From the NCBI RefSeq assembly GCF_040513375.1, contig NZ_JBEVTG010000002.1, forward strand, positions 124,001 through 188,000: DNA of 64,000 bases. The letters are read 5' to 3'. The position numbers and the translations under genes were made by a program. Under the pieces are notes generated by a model that was not told the origin of the DNA, did no database searches, and saw only the letters and a list, made by a program, of their open reading frames with translations. Positions 42,993 to 51,698 of this stretch are shown here, piece by piece. Position 1 is the stretch's first letter, and every line of letters starts with the position of its first letter. This DNA comes from Flagellimonas_B algarum. Lineage in GTDB: Bacteria; Bacteroidota; Bacteroidia; Flavobacteriales; Flavobacteriaceae.

Positions 42993-43547
42993 TTATTGCA
43001 CGGTCAATGTAAAGGTCTCCGTAATATCCGTCTCACCACCAGCGTCGGCCAAGGTACCGTCATTCGGTTTTTTAGGTTCGTGACGTAGCGTGATCGTAAT
43101 TGAAGCGGAACCTGCGGTGGTTGTTGCCATGGTGAACGCCAATCCCAAAGGGTTACCATCGCCATCCGCATCACCGTAAAGGACATTGCTGATCGACCCA
43201 GTGGTCTCGAAAAAGAACTGGTGTTCATCATCTTCTTCTGCTACTTCCAAGGTAATGTTTTCAGCAGGGGATTCAGTCTCGTTCAGCAGCACGATCGCTC
43301 CTGCATAGGTGGTATTCCCCGCTAATGCACCGGATACGGTCACTTCTGGCGCGTTCGGTCCATCACCATCAAGGTCTTGGGTCTGTAAAGTGATCGTATC
43401 ACCACCACCTTGGGGAACCAAAGTAACGGTCATGGTCGTAATTACTTCTTCTTCATTGACTTCTTCCGGAGTGTCATCGTCATCGGAACAAGCGGTAAAC
43501 AACAATCCGCTTAGAGCGAAAAGTGATAATAATTTGATTGTTTTCAT
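42993..43547 (-). CDS. lipoprotein, acidic, associated with a TonB receptor
   Basis: 184 aa. A lipobox (LFALSGLLFTACSDDDD) is followed by an Asp/Glu run and a beta-rich body (MTVTLVPQGGGDTITLQTQD; ISNVLYGDADGDGNPLGLAF). GDADGDGNPLG is a Ca2+-loop-like DxDxDG motif. I recall relatives annotated as type 1 periplasmic binding fold superfamily protein, usually right behind the same kind of TonB receptor. It is probably an outer-membrane-associated partner of the receptor, in binding the ligand or metal. 22 bases downstream of the receptor, before the operon terminator. Confidence 0.75.
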   Translation of the reverse strand: MKTIKLLSLFALSGLLFTACSDDDDTPEEVNEEEVITTMTVTLVPQGGGDTITLQTQDLDGDGPNAPEVTVSGALAGNTTYAGAIVLLNETESPAENITLEVAEEDDEHQFFFETTGSISNVLYGDADGDGNPLGLAFTMATTTAGSASITITLRHEPKKPNDGTLADAGGETDITETFTLTVQ

Positions 43548-43569
43548 AACAGAAATTAGGGTTTAAAGA

Positions 43570-45966
43570 TTAATAATTGAGTTTTAATTGTAAAATGATA
43601 TTTCGACCCAAATCATCAGCGAAATAGCGTTGACGATTGAGGTATTCGCGGTATCGCGTATCCAAAAGATTATTGACGATCAAGCTGGTGGCAAGGGTGG
43701 TACGCCCTAAGTCAAATTCCATTTTTGACCGCAAGTTCAACAAATGGTAGGCTTCAGGTGCGTTGTTGATTTCCAAGAGCACTTCTTGTTGATCCAAAGG
43801 GGAGAACACTGAAAAATTCGGCGGCACCTCATTTTGTTCGAAAACATATTGGCTTTGAAGTGCGACTTCAAGGCCATTCCAAGCGGGTTTTCGAAATATT
43901 AAGGTATTCGAGAGGTTTGCTGCTGGAATATTAATCAACGCTAAATCCGAATCGATGTCCTTTCCTTTGACCAGGGAGAACTGATGTTCCGAACGCCACA
44001 TTTCCGAAAAATTGGCATAGGCGTTGAAATCCACACCTAGGATCCGTACATCGGTTTGCCGATAGCTCCAAACCGGAAATGCCCCACGAATGTTCAACTC
44101 GACACCTGTGGGCTCTAATAAGATAAAATCGTTGACCAAGTTGAGATAGGGCTCGAAGGATACGCCCCATCTAGACCCATCATAGCGATAGGTTAGGCTT
44201 AACTTATGCGATGTTTCACTATCGATTCGAAGATCTCCCAATTCGATCCTTGCCGCTGAGTGATGCAGCCCGTCACTGAACAGTTCGGAAGGATTGGGCG
44301 CCCTTTGCGCCAAGGCATAATTGAATTTGAGCCCTTCTGAATTGCTGGGAGCATAGTGAAAACCTAGGGTTGCGGAAATGTTGTTGTAATCGAATTTCGG
44401 GTTCGTAAGCAGTTGGGTACCACGATCCTCGAGGACCAATTCAGGGAATTCCACATCATAACCCCGCTCTTCCCAACGTGTCGTTTGGTAGAATTTCAAG
44501 GCATCTATACGGGTAAAATCGAATCGGACACCGGCATCGAATGTCCAAGAATCGTTCCAACGGTATTCACCGATCAGGAAGGCCCCAAGGTCGAATTTTT
44601 CATAATCGGGGATCAACCTCCGGACACCCGTGGCAGGACTAGCGAAATTATCTTGGTATCTGCCCATTAGCCCAACTTGTAACTGATGCCTCTCACCACT
44701 GTCCCATTTGAAATCCGTATTGATGGTGTGGGTTTTCAGTTCAAGGTCTAAAGACGCCTGGTCATCACGGTCGCCGCGCCTTACATCGAATTCCAATCGC
44801 CTGTTATTTTGGAAATCATATTGTACGGTCCATTTGCCCAAACCTTCAAAACGTTTATAAGCCAGTAATTTGCCGAGGTGGTGGGTTACTTGCTGTCTAG
44901 GATTGGTAATGTCATAAGTGAACGGTCGAATAATCAATGGCTCGCCGCTATTGATCCCTCGTATCAAATCATCCACGTTTCCTATATGGGAAGCCCTTAA
45001 AATTGCAATTTCAGCGTCGTAGTATGAATATTTACCGGTAATGCCCCATTCAAAAATCCGTTTCCCGAATTCGATGGAAGCCCCGAGTTCTTCGATTCCC
45101 GTATTTGATAAGACATAATCCGGTGCTTTTTGATCACCCAACCGCTTAAACGACCCTTGGGCCCTGACAAAGACACCTGAGCTATACACTTTGGTCAATT
45201 CTGAGCTTAGGTTGGCTCCACTACCATTGGATACGCCATTGATCAACGTCCTTCCGAATAGGGTATCCCTTGCCGGGAATTTTTGCGGTTCCAAAATGAT
45301 GGTTCCCCCAATTGCATCTCCACCATATTGCAGGGCAGAGGCCCCTTTGACCACCGCAATGGAACTTGCTGAATTAATGTCGATGTTCGGGGCGTGTTCC
45401 TCGCCCCATTCCATATCCTGCATGCGAACCCCATCGTTCAAAATCAATACCCGACTGCCGTTCAGTCCATGTATAGCAGGTTTGACGATGTTCGCTCCAG
45501 TTGATAAAGTGTTGATTCCTGAAAGCTGTTTTAGGGCATTTCCCAAGCTAGCTGTGCTGTATGTTTCCAGAGTCGTTTTATCCAAGACCACTTCTTGTGC
45601 CGAATTGGTCTTTTCAAATACCACATCGCCAACAACCTGGACTTCTTCCAACTCTTCCAAATGATGCTCTAGGGAGATGTTAAGATTCGTATTCCCGGCT
45701 ACACGGATTGGGACCAAGATAGTCGTACATGAAGGATGGGAGACCTCAAGCTGATAGGAGCCATCACAAATGTTCGGAAAAACATAGTTTCCGTTTACAT
45801 CCGATGTTACCTCGATTTCGGAGCCGACGAGCAGTAAGGCAGCGCCTTCCAAAATGGTACCATCATGAAAGTCGATGACCTTACCGGACAAGTTACTGGT
45901 GCAATCCTGCGCCATGGTATGTATGGGTATGCCGAAGAACAGCATACTTAAAATAAAATGTCTCAT
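43570..45966 (-). CDS. TonB-dependent receptor with CarboxypepD-like N-terminal domain, putative metal receptor
   Basis: 798 aa. Signal peptide ends near AQDCTSN. An 80-residue carboxypeptidase-regulatory-like domain (LSGKVIDFHDGTILEGAALL) leads to the plug (LKQLSGINTLSTGANIVKPA, then IHGLNGSRVLILNDGVRMQD and EWGEEHAPNIDINSASSIAV) and a 22-strand barrel ending in LKLNY with an aromatic end. The HGLNGSRVLIL...WGEEHAP plug type resembles ZnuD-like and related metal receptors rather than SusC. The neighbours (a small His/Cys protein upstream, an acidic lipoprotein downstream) favour metal uptake over glycan uptake. The substrate, zinc or another metal, is inference. Confidence 0.85.
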   Translation of the reverse strand: MRHFILSMLFFGIPIHTMAQDCTSNLSGKVIDFHDGTILEGAALLLVGSEIEVTSDVNGNYVFPNICDGSYQLEVSHPSCTTILVPIRVAGNTNLNISLEHHLEELEEVQVVGDVVFEKTNSAQEVVLDKTTLETYSTASLGNALKQLSGINTLSTGANIVKPAIHGLNGSRVLILNDGVRMQDMEWGEEHAPNIDINSASSIAVVKGASALQYGGDAIGGTIILEPQKFPARDTLFGRTLINGVSNGSGANLSSELTKVYSSGVFVRAQGSFKRLGDQKAPDYVLSNTGIEELGASIEFGKRIFEWGITGKYSYYDAEIAILRASHIGNVDDLIRGINSGEPLIIRPFTYDITNPRQQVTHHLGKLLAYKRFEGLGKWTVQYDFQNNRRLEFDVRRGDRDDQASLDLELKTHTINTDFKWDSGERHQLQVGLMGRYQDNFASPATGVRRLIPDYEKFDLGAFLIGEYRWNDSWTFDAGVRFDFTRIDALKFYQTTRWEERGYDVEFPELVLEDRGTQLLTNPKFDYNNISATLGFHYAPSNSEGLKFNYALAQRAPNPSELFSDGLHHSAARIELGDLRIDSETSHKLSLTYRYDGSRWGVSFEPYLNLVNDFILLEPTGVELNIRGAFPVWSYRQTDVRILGVDFNAYANFSEMWRSEHQFSLVKGKDIDSDLALINIPAANLSNTLIFRKPAWNGLEVALQSQYVFEQNEVPPNFSVFSPLDQQEVLLEINNAPEAYHLLNLRSKMEFDLGRTTLATSLIVNNLLDTRYREYLNRQRYFADDLGRNIILQLKLNY

Positions 45967-45970
45967 TTAG

Positions 45971-46002
45971 AAAAAATATTCCCTTGAAAGTGTTTTAAGG
46001 GA
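45971..46002 (-). terminator. possible attenuator between the small His/Cys gene and the receptor gene
   Basis: On the minus strand TCCCTT pairs with AAGGGA over an 11-base loop, and ATATTTTTT follows just before the receptor ATG. The stem is weak, so partial termination lowering receptor expression relative to the first gene is more likely than a full stop. Confidence 0.35.
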
Positions 46003-46026
46003 GGATGCTCTGTTTCTGAATCTCAG

Positions 46027-46323
46027 TCAAACAGAATAGGGTGGGGGTCTTGTACAAAAACTCCCCAAAACCGAAGATTCAATGGCCAAAGGTTCCATTT
46101 CAAAATCTTGGGATTGAAATAGCCAAGATTTATTGGCAACAGGCAAATCAATTCCGATTGCTGATTCAAGATCGGAACTTTGTAACATTAAAGCTTGCTC
46201 ACAGTCGTCGCAATGCTCAATGTTTTCTGTTTCATCTTGATGGTCGTAGACATGGAAGGCCGATACTTTGAATAGCATCAAAGCAAGTAGGACTAGTGCA
46301 GTAAGAAGTTTTCGAACTTCCAT
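46027..46323 (-). CDS. small exported His/Cys-containing protein upstream of the TonB receptor
   Basis: 98 aa from the ATG at MEVRKLLTALVL. A membrane or signal segment (LLTALVLLALMLFKVSA) is followed by FHVYDHQDETENIEHCDDCE, where three His, several acids and a CxxC form a plausible metal site, and by the C-terminal SFCTRPPPYSV. Short proteins of this type with a final RPPP are, as I recall, common in front of metal-related TonB receptors in Bacteroidota (DUF2946-like). A -7 element right before the ATG marks this as the first gene of the receptor operon. Confidence 0.7.
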   Translation of the reverse strand: MEVRKLLTALVLLALMLFKVSAFHVYDHQDETENIEHCDDCEQALMLQSSDLESAIGIDLPVANKSWLFQSQDFEMEPLAIESSVLGSFCTRPPPYSV

Positions 46324-46329
46324 AAGCTG

Positions 46330-46347
46330 CAAAACTAACTTTTTTGC
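46330..46347 (-). promoter_or_regulatory. -7 element TAGTTTTG overlapped by an inverted repeat
   Basis: TAGTTTTG (46337 to 46330, minus strand) matches TAnnTTTG and ends six bases before the ATG of the small His/Cys gene. It sits within the inverted repeat GCAAAA-N7-TTTTGC (46329-46347), which could be an operator over the promoter. Confidence 0.5.
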
Positions 46348-46379
46348 CAGAACCGGATGTGTTAAGGAAATCATAATGT

Positions 46380-46895
46380 TTAACGGAACAGAAAGCCCAA
46401 TCCCATGCGTTTCAGCATTTTCTTTTCAAAGGCCCAAAAAAAAGAAAATTGTCCGAATAACCAGCCAAAACAAACTAGCAATATTTGATAAATCGGTAGA
46501 ATGATGAAAATCCGAATAGGCCAGTACAACCAACCATTGGTAGTTTCAGGGTTCAGTCCGATTAGGTTCGTCAACGGCTGGGCCAATCGCGCCGAAATGC
46601 TCCCGGTTATAGCAAAAACAATGAAGATCACGATCATTTCCCATTTATGGGATACCACCCACTTATGTTCTAACTTCTTGAAGCACCACAAAAAGAACCG
46701 TTGGGCCATCCAATACCCCAAAAGGGTTATGGCTATGGTAAAAGGCCATTCATAAGGGGTATTGTTCCATTCAAAAAGATGCAGCAGTCTTCTGGCGATC
46801 ATATAAGCCGTACCCAAAAGTAACAGGGCACCAAGAATCGGAAACACCAACTGCCAGTTCTTTTGGATTTCCCACCGTTTTTTGAGTCGTTCCAT
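46380..46895 (-). CDS. conserved membrane protein (DUF6787-like)
   Basis: 171 aa, with about four membrane helices (LVFPILGALLLLGTAYMIAR; PFTIAITLLGYWMAQRFFLW; WEMIVIFIVFAITGSISARL; IFIILPIYQILLVCFGWLFG) and short basic loops. The start MERLKKRWEIQKNWQLVFPI is characteristic of a conserved Flavobacteriaceae family (I recall the name DUF6787, not verified). The function is not known. About 60 bases separate it from the TonB receptor operon, which has its own promoter; the gene lies on the same strand 31 bases behind the DUF6146-like gene. Confidence 0.72.
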   Translation of the reverse strand: MERLKKRWEIQKNWQLVFPILGALLLLGTAYMIARRLLHLFEWNNTPYEWPFTIAITLLGYWMAQRFFLWCFKKLEHKWVVSHKWEMIVIFIVFAITGSISARLAQPLTNLIGLNPETTNGWLYWPIRIFIILPIYQILLVCFGWLFGQFSFFWAFEKKMLKRMGLGFLFR

Positions 46896-46926
46896 CGCTT
46901 TTAAAAATCGATGGCAAAACTACGGA

Positions 46927-47379
46927 TTAAATTCGGGGTAAAAACGGTCCGAGGCGCTGATTGTACCGCCTTTGAAAATAGATGAAGTAATTGTACAATT
47001 GGTAGTTCACATCATACCCATAATCGATTTCAGGGTCGTAATTGATATTTACCTCGTATAATAAGGGGTCAAAACGTTGCGGTTCCAGAAACCTTCGGTT
47101 CCATTCCAACACATACAGATAGTTACGCTGTTCCAAAAAACGCTGTGAATAATAACCTTTGGGCTGGGCGATCTGGTTGAGCCAACGGTTAAAACCGATA
47201 TCGATGATCACGATGTCGTATTCGCTTTCAGTCTCGGCGGTCTCGGTCGTGTCATCCGCCTCACCTTCAAAAATAGCCTGTTCTTCAGCGGAAATCTCCA
47301 ATTCTTGGGCCAAGCCGGACAAAACGCCCATAAACAGGCAAATACCAAATAAAATATTGGGTAAGTAATTCTTTTTCAT
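46927..47379 (-). CDS. exported protein, DUF6146-like
   Basis: 150 aa. Signal peptide YLPNILFGICLFMGVLSGLA. An acidic linker (EEQAIFEGEADDTTETAETE) leads to the conserved part YDIVIIDIGFNRWLNQIAQP, KGYYSQRFLEQRNYLYVLEW and a Tyr-rich C-terminus (DYGYDVNYQLYNYFIYFQRR). I recall this as DUF6146, found only in Bacteroidota and of unknown role. ATG chosen over the GTG one codon upstream. Upstream a terminator separates it from DUF937; downstream comes the DUF6787-like gene. Confidence 0.72.
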   Translation of the reverse strand: MKKNYLPNILFGICLFMGVLSGLAQELEISAEEQAIFEGEADDTTETAETESEYDIVIIDIGFNRWLNQIAQPKGYYSQRFLEQRNYLYVLEWNRRFLEPQRFDPLLYEVNINYDPEIDYGYDVNYQLYNYFIYFQRRYNQRLGPFLPRI

Positions 47380-47393
47380 CACTTTAAAATACG

Positions 47394-47424
47394 AAAAAAG
47401 CCATTCGCTAGATGCAAATGGCTT
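47394..47424 (-). terminator. intrinsic terminator of the DUF937 gene
   Basis: AAGCCATT and AATGGCTT pair across an 11-base loop; on the minus strand the stem is followed by TTTTTTCG. Confidence 0.8.
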
Positions 47425-47446
47425 GTTAAATCGTTTGAAAAACGGC

Positions 47447-48088
47447 TTATTTACCGAACAAACCGCCCAAAAGTCCGCCTAGGCCGCCTTTTTTCTGGCC
47501 ACCACCGCTCAACACCATTCCTGCGAGGTCGTCGACGATACTGCCATCACCATCCGAATCCAAAAAAGTTTCGATCAATGATTGCTGTTTGTTGGCTTGG
47601 TTTCCACCACCGAGCAATCCACCGAGCAATCCGCTCATGGCATCAGGGCTTGACACCTGCTGTTGCCGGCTTTGCTTGCCTAAAAACCCGAGTAGGATCG
47701 GAGCGGCTACTTTTAAGATTTGTGCGATCGTATTGGCATCGACACCTGATTTTTGGCTCAATGCGTTCTCGACCATCGATTGCTTGCCCCCAAGGACATG
47801 CCCTAAGATACCTGCACCATCATCCATCACGGATTGATCGACACCTCCATTGAACAGTCCGCCCAAATCATCCAAAATGCTTCCATCGTGTTTGGAATTC
47901 AAGGCATTCAACAAACCTGACGCCCCATCGGGTGTAGCGGCATTCCGCTTCATGGCCCCCATGAGTACGGGCATGGCCATACTTAGGATATCGGCGGTTT
48001 TATTGGCCGACTGACCCGTTTGGCCCGCAACGCCACTAATCAATTGTTTGCCCATTGGGCTATCGAGTAATTCCAGTAATCCTGACAT
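47447..48088 (-). CDS. DUF937 domain-containing protein
   Basis: 213 aa, no signal. Two DUF937-like helical repeats: GLLELLDSPMGKQLISGVAG with MAMPVLMGAMKRNA, then MVENALSQKSGVDANTIAQI with LKVAAPILLGFLGKQS. The C-terminus is glycine-rich, with short GGLLGGL repeats and a DSDGDGS acidic loop. DUF937 (YidB-like) proteins have no firm function. It lies 76 bases behind serA with no clear promoter, and ends in a terminator. Confidence 0.9.
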   Translation of the reverse strand: MSGLLELLDSPMGKQLISGVAGQTGQSANKTADILSMAMPVLMGAMKRNAATPDGASGLLNALNSKHDGSILDDLGGLFNGGVDQSVMDDGAGILGHVLGGKQSMVENALSQKSGVDANTIAQILKVAAPILLGFLGKQSRQQQVSSPDAMSGLLGGLLGGGNQANKQQSLIETFLDSDGDGSIVDDLAGMVLSGGGQKKGGLGGLLGGLFGK

Positions 48089-48164
48089 GTTTTAGTGTTT
48101 AGAATAGAATTCACAATGTACGAAAAAGAAGGAGGGAAAAACGAAAATCCCCTAGTTTTTCGGA

Positions 48165-49121
48165 TCAATTCAAAAGGCTGATGATCTGCTCGGCCAATTC
48201 CAATCCGATCCGATCTTGGGCTTCTACCGTGGCCGCACCGATATGGGGGGTCAAGGAGATTTTCGGATGCATCAAAATCTGGATTTCAGGCGAGGGTTCC
48301 GATTCAAAGACATCCAATCCGGCAAAGCCGACCTTGCCACTGGACAGGGCCGCTACCAAAGCCACCTCGTCCATGGTGCCCCCACGGGCCGCATTGATGA
48401 TGCCGACCCCATCTTTCATCTTTTCGAACTCCGCTTTCCCGATCACATAGTCCGATTGGGCGGGTACGTGCAAGGTGATGAAATCGGCCTCGGCCAAAAG
48501 GTCGTTCATGGAAACCGATTGCAGTTTGAAGGTGACCGATTGTCCGTCGAAAAAAGGCACGTCCAAAGCGACTTCCTCTTGCTGATGGTCACTGAAGACC
48601 ACCTTCATTCCGATACCCAAGGCGATACGTGCCGTGGCTTGACCGATCCTTCCAAAACCGATGATGCCCAGGGTCTTGCCCCGGAGCTCCAATCCTTTTC
48701 CGTAGGATTTTTTTAATTTTTTGAATTGTTGATCACCTTCCAAAGGCATGTTGCGGTTGGCGTCATAGAGGTAGCGCACCCCGCCGAACAAATGGGCGAA
48801 GACCAATTCGGCCACTGACGAAGAGGAGGCAGCCGGAGTGTTGATGACATGCACGTCTTTCGACTTGGCATAATCGACATCGATATTGTCCATGCCCACT
48901 CCACCGCGGCCGATCAGACGCAACGAAGGACAAGCGTCGATCAGTGGTTTGCGCACCTCGGTCGCACTGCGGACCAAGAGGGCGATAATGTTATTCTCAT
49001 TGATAAAGTTTGCCAGTTGTTCTTGGGCGACCGTTGTGGTCAAGACCTCAAAGCCCGATTGTTCCAAACTTTCCTTACCGGAATTCGAGATTCCGTCATT
49101 GGCCAAAATTTTCATGCTCAT
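48165..49121 (-). CDS. serA: D-3-phosphoglycerate dehydrogenase, short form without ACT domain
   Basis: 318 aa. The D-2-hydroxyacid dehydrogenase fold is clear: NAD loop GIIGFGRIGQATARIA, catalytic Arg in NAARGGTMDE, Glu in DVFESEP and His in LTPHIGAAT. The chain stops there; the regulatory ACT domain of the E. coli enzyme is absent. With serC directly upstream and overlapping by 4 bases, the job is the first step of serine synthesis from 3-phosphoglycerate. ATG at MSMKILAND; a second ATG two codons on is possible. Feedback control by serine through ACT is not expected. Confidence 0.93.
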   Translation of the reverse strand: MSMKILANDGISNSGKESLEQSGFEVLTTTVAQEQLANFINENNIIALLVRSATEVRKPLIDACPSLRLIGRGGVGMDNIDVDYAKSKDVHVINTPAASSSSVAELVFAHLFGGVRYLYDANRNMPLEGDQQFKKLKKSYGKGLELRGKTLGIIGFGRIGQATARIALGIGMKVVFSDHQQEEVALDVPFFDGQSVTFKLQSVSMNDLLAEADFITLHVPAQSDYVIGKAEFEKMKDGVGIINAARGGTMDEVALVAALSSGKVGFAGLDVFESEPSPEIQILMHPKISLTPHIGAATVEAQDRIGLELAEQIISLLN

Positions 49122-50182
49122 CCTTTTTTCTCCAATTCACTCATGATATCGACCAAAACACCTACACTTTCCAAGGAAAGGGCATTGTACATCGAGGCGC
49201 GATAGCCCCCGACCGAACGGTGGCCGTTGATGCCGTTGATGCCTGCTTCTTTGCACATGGCATCAAAGGTGTCTTTCAAGGTATCATCGGTAATGTTGAA
49301 GGTGGCGTTCATTGTTGATCGATCTTCTTTGGCAGCGAAACCGGAGAACACCGGATTCAAATCGATTTCGGAATAGATCAGACTGGCCTTCTTATCATTA
49401 ATTTCCTCGATGGCGGCGATGCCCCCGAGATCCTTCAACCATTGCATGGTCAATAAAGACGTATAGACCGCGAAAACAGGCGGGGTATTGAACATGCTGT
49501 CCTTTCCGGCATGTACTTTATAACTCATCATGGATGGCACATTGTCGTTCATCGCTTCCAACAAGCTTTCTTTGACCACGACCAATACGGTACCGGCGGG
49601 GCCCATATTCTTTTGGGCGCCGGCATAGATCAAATCGAATTTCGAAAAATCCAATTGGCGCGAGAAGATATCCGAGCTCATATCGCAGATCACCGGAGCA
49701 TCGGTCTGTGGAAACTCTTTGATCTGGGTGCCGAAAATGGTATTGTTGGAGGTTAAATGCAGATAGTCCAAGCCTTCGGGTACGGTATAGCCTTTGGGGA
49801 TGAAATTATAGTTCTGTTCTTGGGAAGTGGCGACCTCAAGAATTTCACCGTAAAGCCTCGCCTCCTTGATGGCCTTTAGGCTCCAAGTACCCGTGTTGAC
49901 ATAGCCCGCACGTTTTTTCAGGAAATTCTGGGCGACCATCAAGAATTGGGTGCTGGCACCGCCTTGCAGGAATAGGGCGGTATAGCCTTTTCCTTCGAGC
50001 CCCATAAGTTCCAGAGCAAGACGCCTTGCTTCTTCCATGATCGCAACGAACTCTTTGCTTCGATGCGAAATTTCGATTAACGATAGTCCGATATCATCAA
50101 GTTCGATCACGGCCTCGGCCGCTTTTTTCATGACCTCTTTGGGAAGGATGCAGGGTCCTGCACTGAAATTGTGCTTTGTCAT
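49118..50182 (-). CDS. serC: phosphoserine aminotransferase
   Basis: 354 aa, as expected for SerC (about 360). NFSAGPCILPKEVM at the N-terminus, EISHRSKEF, LFLQGGASTQFLMV and the PLP lysine in YAGAQKNMGPAGTVLVV are the hallmark blocks; GHRSVGGYRASMYNA is near the C-terminus. It converts 3-phosphohydroxypyruvate and glutamate to phosphoserine, and also serves in pyridoxal phosphate synthesis in some bacteria. Forms an operon with serA (4-base overlap). About 50 bases upstream lies the acyl-CoA reductase gene end. Confidence 0.96.
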   Translation of the reverse strand: MTKHNFSAGPCILPKEVMKKAAEAVIELDDIGLSLIEISHRSKEFVAIMEEARRLALELMGLEGKGYTALFLQGGASTQFLMVAQNFLKKRAGYVNTGTWSLKAIKEARLYGEILEVATSQEQNYNFIPKGYTVPEGLDYLHLTSNNTIFGTQIKEFPQTDAPVICDMSSDIFSRQLDFSKFDLIYAGAQKNMGPAGTVLVVVKESLLEAMNDNVPSMMSYKVHAGKDSMFNTPPVFAVYTSLLTMQWLKDLGGIAAIEEINDKKASLIYSEIDLNPVFSGFAAKEDRSTMNATFNITDDTLKDTFDAMCKEAGINGINGHRSVGGYRASMYNALSLESVGVLVDIMSELEKKG

Positions 50183-50231
50183 AGGTATAAAATTTGAAAG
50201 GCCAAAGTTCTAAAATTTTGGCGAATCCCCT

Positions 50232-51278
50232 TTATAAGCGTTTAAGAAAATCCAACGTATCGATTCCATCGGCATAGGCGTCTAGTTCCGGTACCTGGGT
50301 GTGCCCAAAGGCGATGCTATCGGGTAGCGTTCGACCCACCACGCATTGTAGGGCGTCGGCCGAAGCTTCGAGACGTTCTTCCAAATCAGCGACCGAAACG
50401 TAGTGTTCATAAAAGAGCGTACCGATGGGCGATCCAAAACCGTCATCGGCTTTCAACAATAAAAATCCATTGTCGCGCAGTTTGTATTCCGACATCAAGA
50501 ATACGGCTTTGTTGTAGTCGTAATTGTTGGCATACTTGGCATGCTCCATGATATCCTGATAGTTGAAAACCGCTTTGAAAAAGGGTTCGAATCCATAATC
50601 CTTCGGTACGTACAATTTTGAAACGCTACGACACCCCAAGCCGAAATACCGAAAGATATCTTCCCCCAAACCGCTCAATTCTTCCTCGGTTTCGGTACCG
50701 TCAAGAACGGCCACCGAATTCCGGTTCTTGCGGATGATGTTGGGGTATTTTCCGAAATAATGCTCGAAATAACGGCCTGTGTTGGAACTGCCGGTGGCAA
50801 TGGCGGCATCGAAATCGACCATACGTTCGGTAACGAATACCACCCGACCGGCCAGACGGTCATCAAAAGCGACCAATTGTTCCATCAGAAAGGGTATAAG
50901 CGCCGTATCGTTCGAGGCCATTTTCACCATGGCGTTATGCCCTGATAACAAGACGCAACACAGATCATGGAAACCAACGAGCGGTATGTTTCCCGCCATG
51001 ATCAGGGCGACCCGTTTGGGTTGTTGGGGTGTTTTCAAATCATAGGGTTCGAGCCATTCTCTCAAACCTGCCTCGGTCAATAGGCTGCCCCAATGGCCTA
51101 AGGCATGAAGCAGGTTGGCCTGGGTAAACCAGCCGTTGAGTTGTTCGGCCTTGACCAATACTTCCAGCAAACGCTCTTGTTCGGGAGTCTTTGCCTCGCT
51201 GTTGTCAAAATCACAAGATTGCCTAAGGTAGGTACCTAGTTTAACAAAAGCTTTATAGAAGGGTCTTTCCGCTGCCAT
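50232..51278 (-). CDS. LuxC-like acyl-CoA reductase
   Basis: 348 aa. The family belongs to the aldehyde dehydrogenase-like fold. Visible parts: NIPLVGFHDLCCVLLSGHNA, TGSSNTGRYFEHYFGKYPN and the nucleophile region GEDIFRYFGLGCRSVSKLYV with Cys216. LuxC reduces activated fatty acids to aldehydes with NADPH; outside of luminous bacteria the product and role are not settled, and no luxD/E or luciferase is here. It diverges from the ferredoxin gene with only 66 bases between the two start codons, and is followed by serC. I recall this gene order in many Flavobacteriaceae. Confidence 0.85.
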   Translation of the reverse strand: MAAERPFYKAFVKLGTYLRQSCDFDNSEAKTPEQERLLEVLVKAEQLNGWFTQANLLHALGHWGSLLTEAGLREWLEPYDLKTPQQPKRVALIMAGNIPLVGFHDLCCVLLSGHNAMVKMASNDTALIPFLMEQLVAFDDRLAGRVVFVTERMVDFDAAIATGSSNTGRYFEHYFGKYPNIIRKNRNSVAVLDGTETEEELSGLGEDIFRYFGLGCRSVSKLYVPKDYGFEPFFKAVFNYQDIMEHAKYANNYDYNKAVFLMSEYKLRDNGFLLLKADDGFGSPIGTLFYEHYVSVADLEERLEASADALQCVVGRTLPDSIAFGHTQVPELDAYADGIDTLDFLKRL

Positions 51279-51282
51279 TATA

Positions 51283-51314
51283 TTTGTATACCAATTAGGT
51301 AGGGTTTATTTTTG
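51283..51314 (+). promoter_or_regulatory. promoter TTTG-N20-TATTTTTG of the ferredoxin gene
   Basis: TTTG at 51283-51286 and TATTTTTG at 51307-51314 match the Bacteroidota consensus in both boxes and spacing. The ATG follows after 30 bases. A second TATATTTG (51279-51286) overlaps the -33 box. Confidence 0.7.
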
Positions 51315-51344
51315 CGCAAAAGTACGCATTGAAAACAGAAAATT

Positions 51345-51698
51345 ATGGCCATAATCATTACAGATGAGTGCATCAATTGTGGAGCTTGTGAACCGGAATG
51401 TCCGAATACGGCCATTTACGAAGGTGCGGATGAATGGCGATACAGCGACGGTACGTCCTTGAGCGGCGATGTCGTATTGCCCAGTGGCAAAGCGGTCAAT
51501 GCCGATGATGTGCAAGTACCGATCAGTGATGAGATTTACTATATCGCCCCCGATAAGTGCACGGAATGTATGGGCTTTCATGAAGAACCGCAATGCGCAG
51601 CCGTTTGTCCGGTCGATTGTTGTGTTCCCGATGAGGATATCGTAGAGACGGAAGACGAATTATTGGGCAAGCAGCGCTTTATGCACCCCGACGGCTAA
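51345..51698 (+). CDS. 2[4Fe-4S] ferredoxin (YfhL-like dicluster)
   Basis: 117 aa. First cluster motif CINCGACEPECP (CxxCxxCxxxCP), second CTECMGFHEEPQCAAVCPVD (CxxC-x8-CxxxCP) with the longer insert usual in this subfamily; the middle and C-terminal parts are acidic. It carries electrons in the cytoplasm; possible partners such as the acyl-CoA reductase across the divergent promoter are inference only, since that enzyme normally uses NADPH. The start is clear, with a canonical promoter upstream. Converges with the agmatinase-family gene, sharing CTAA at the stop codons. Confidence 0.94.
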   Translation: MAIIITDECINCGACEPECPNTAIYEGADEWRYSDGTSLSGDVVLPSGKAVNADDVQVPISDEIYYIAPDKCTECMGFHEEPQCAAVCPVDCCVPDEDIVETEDELLGKQRFMHPDG

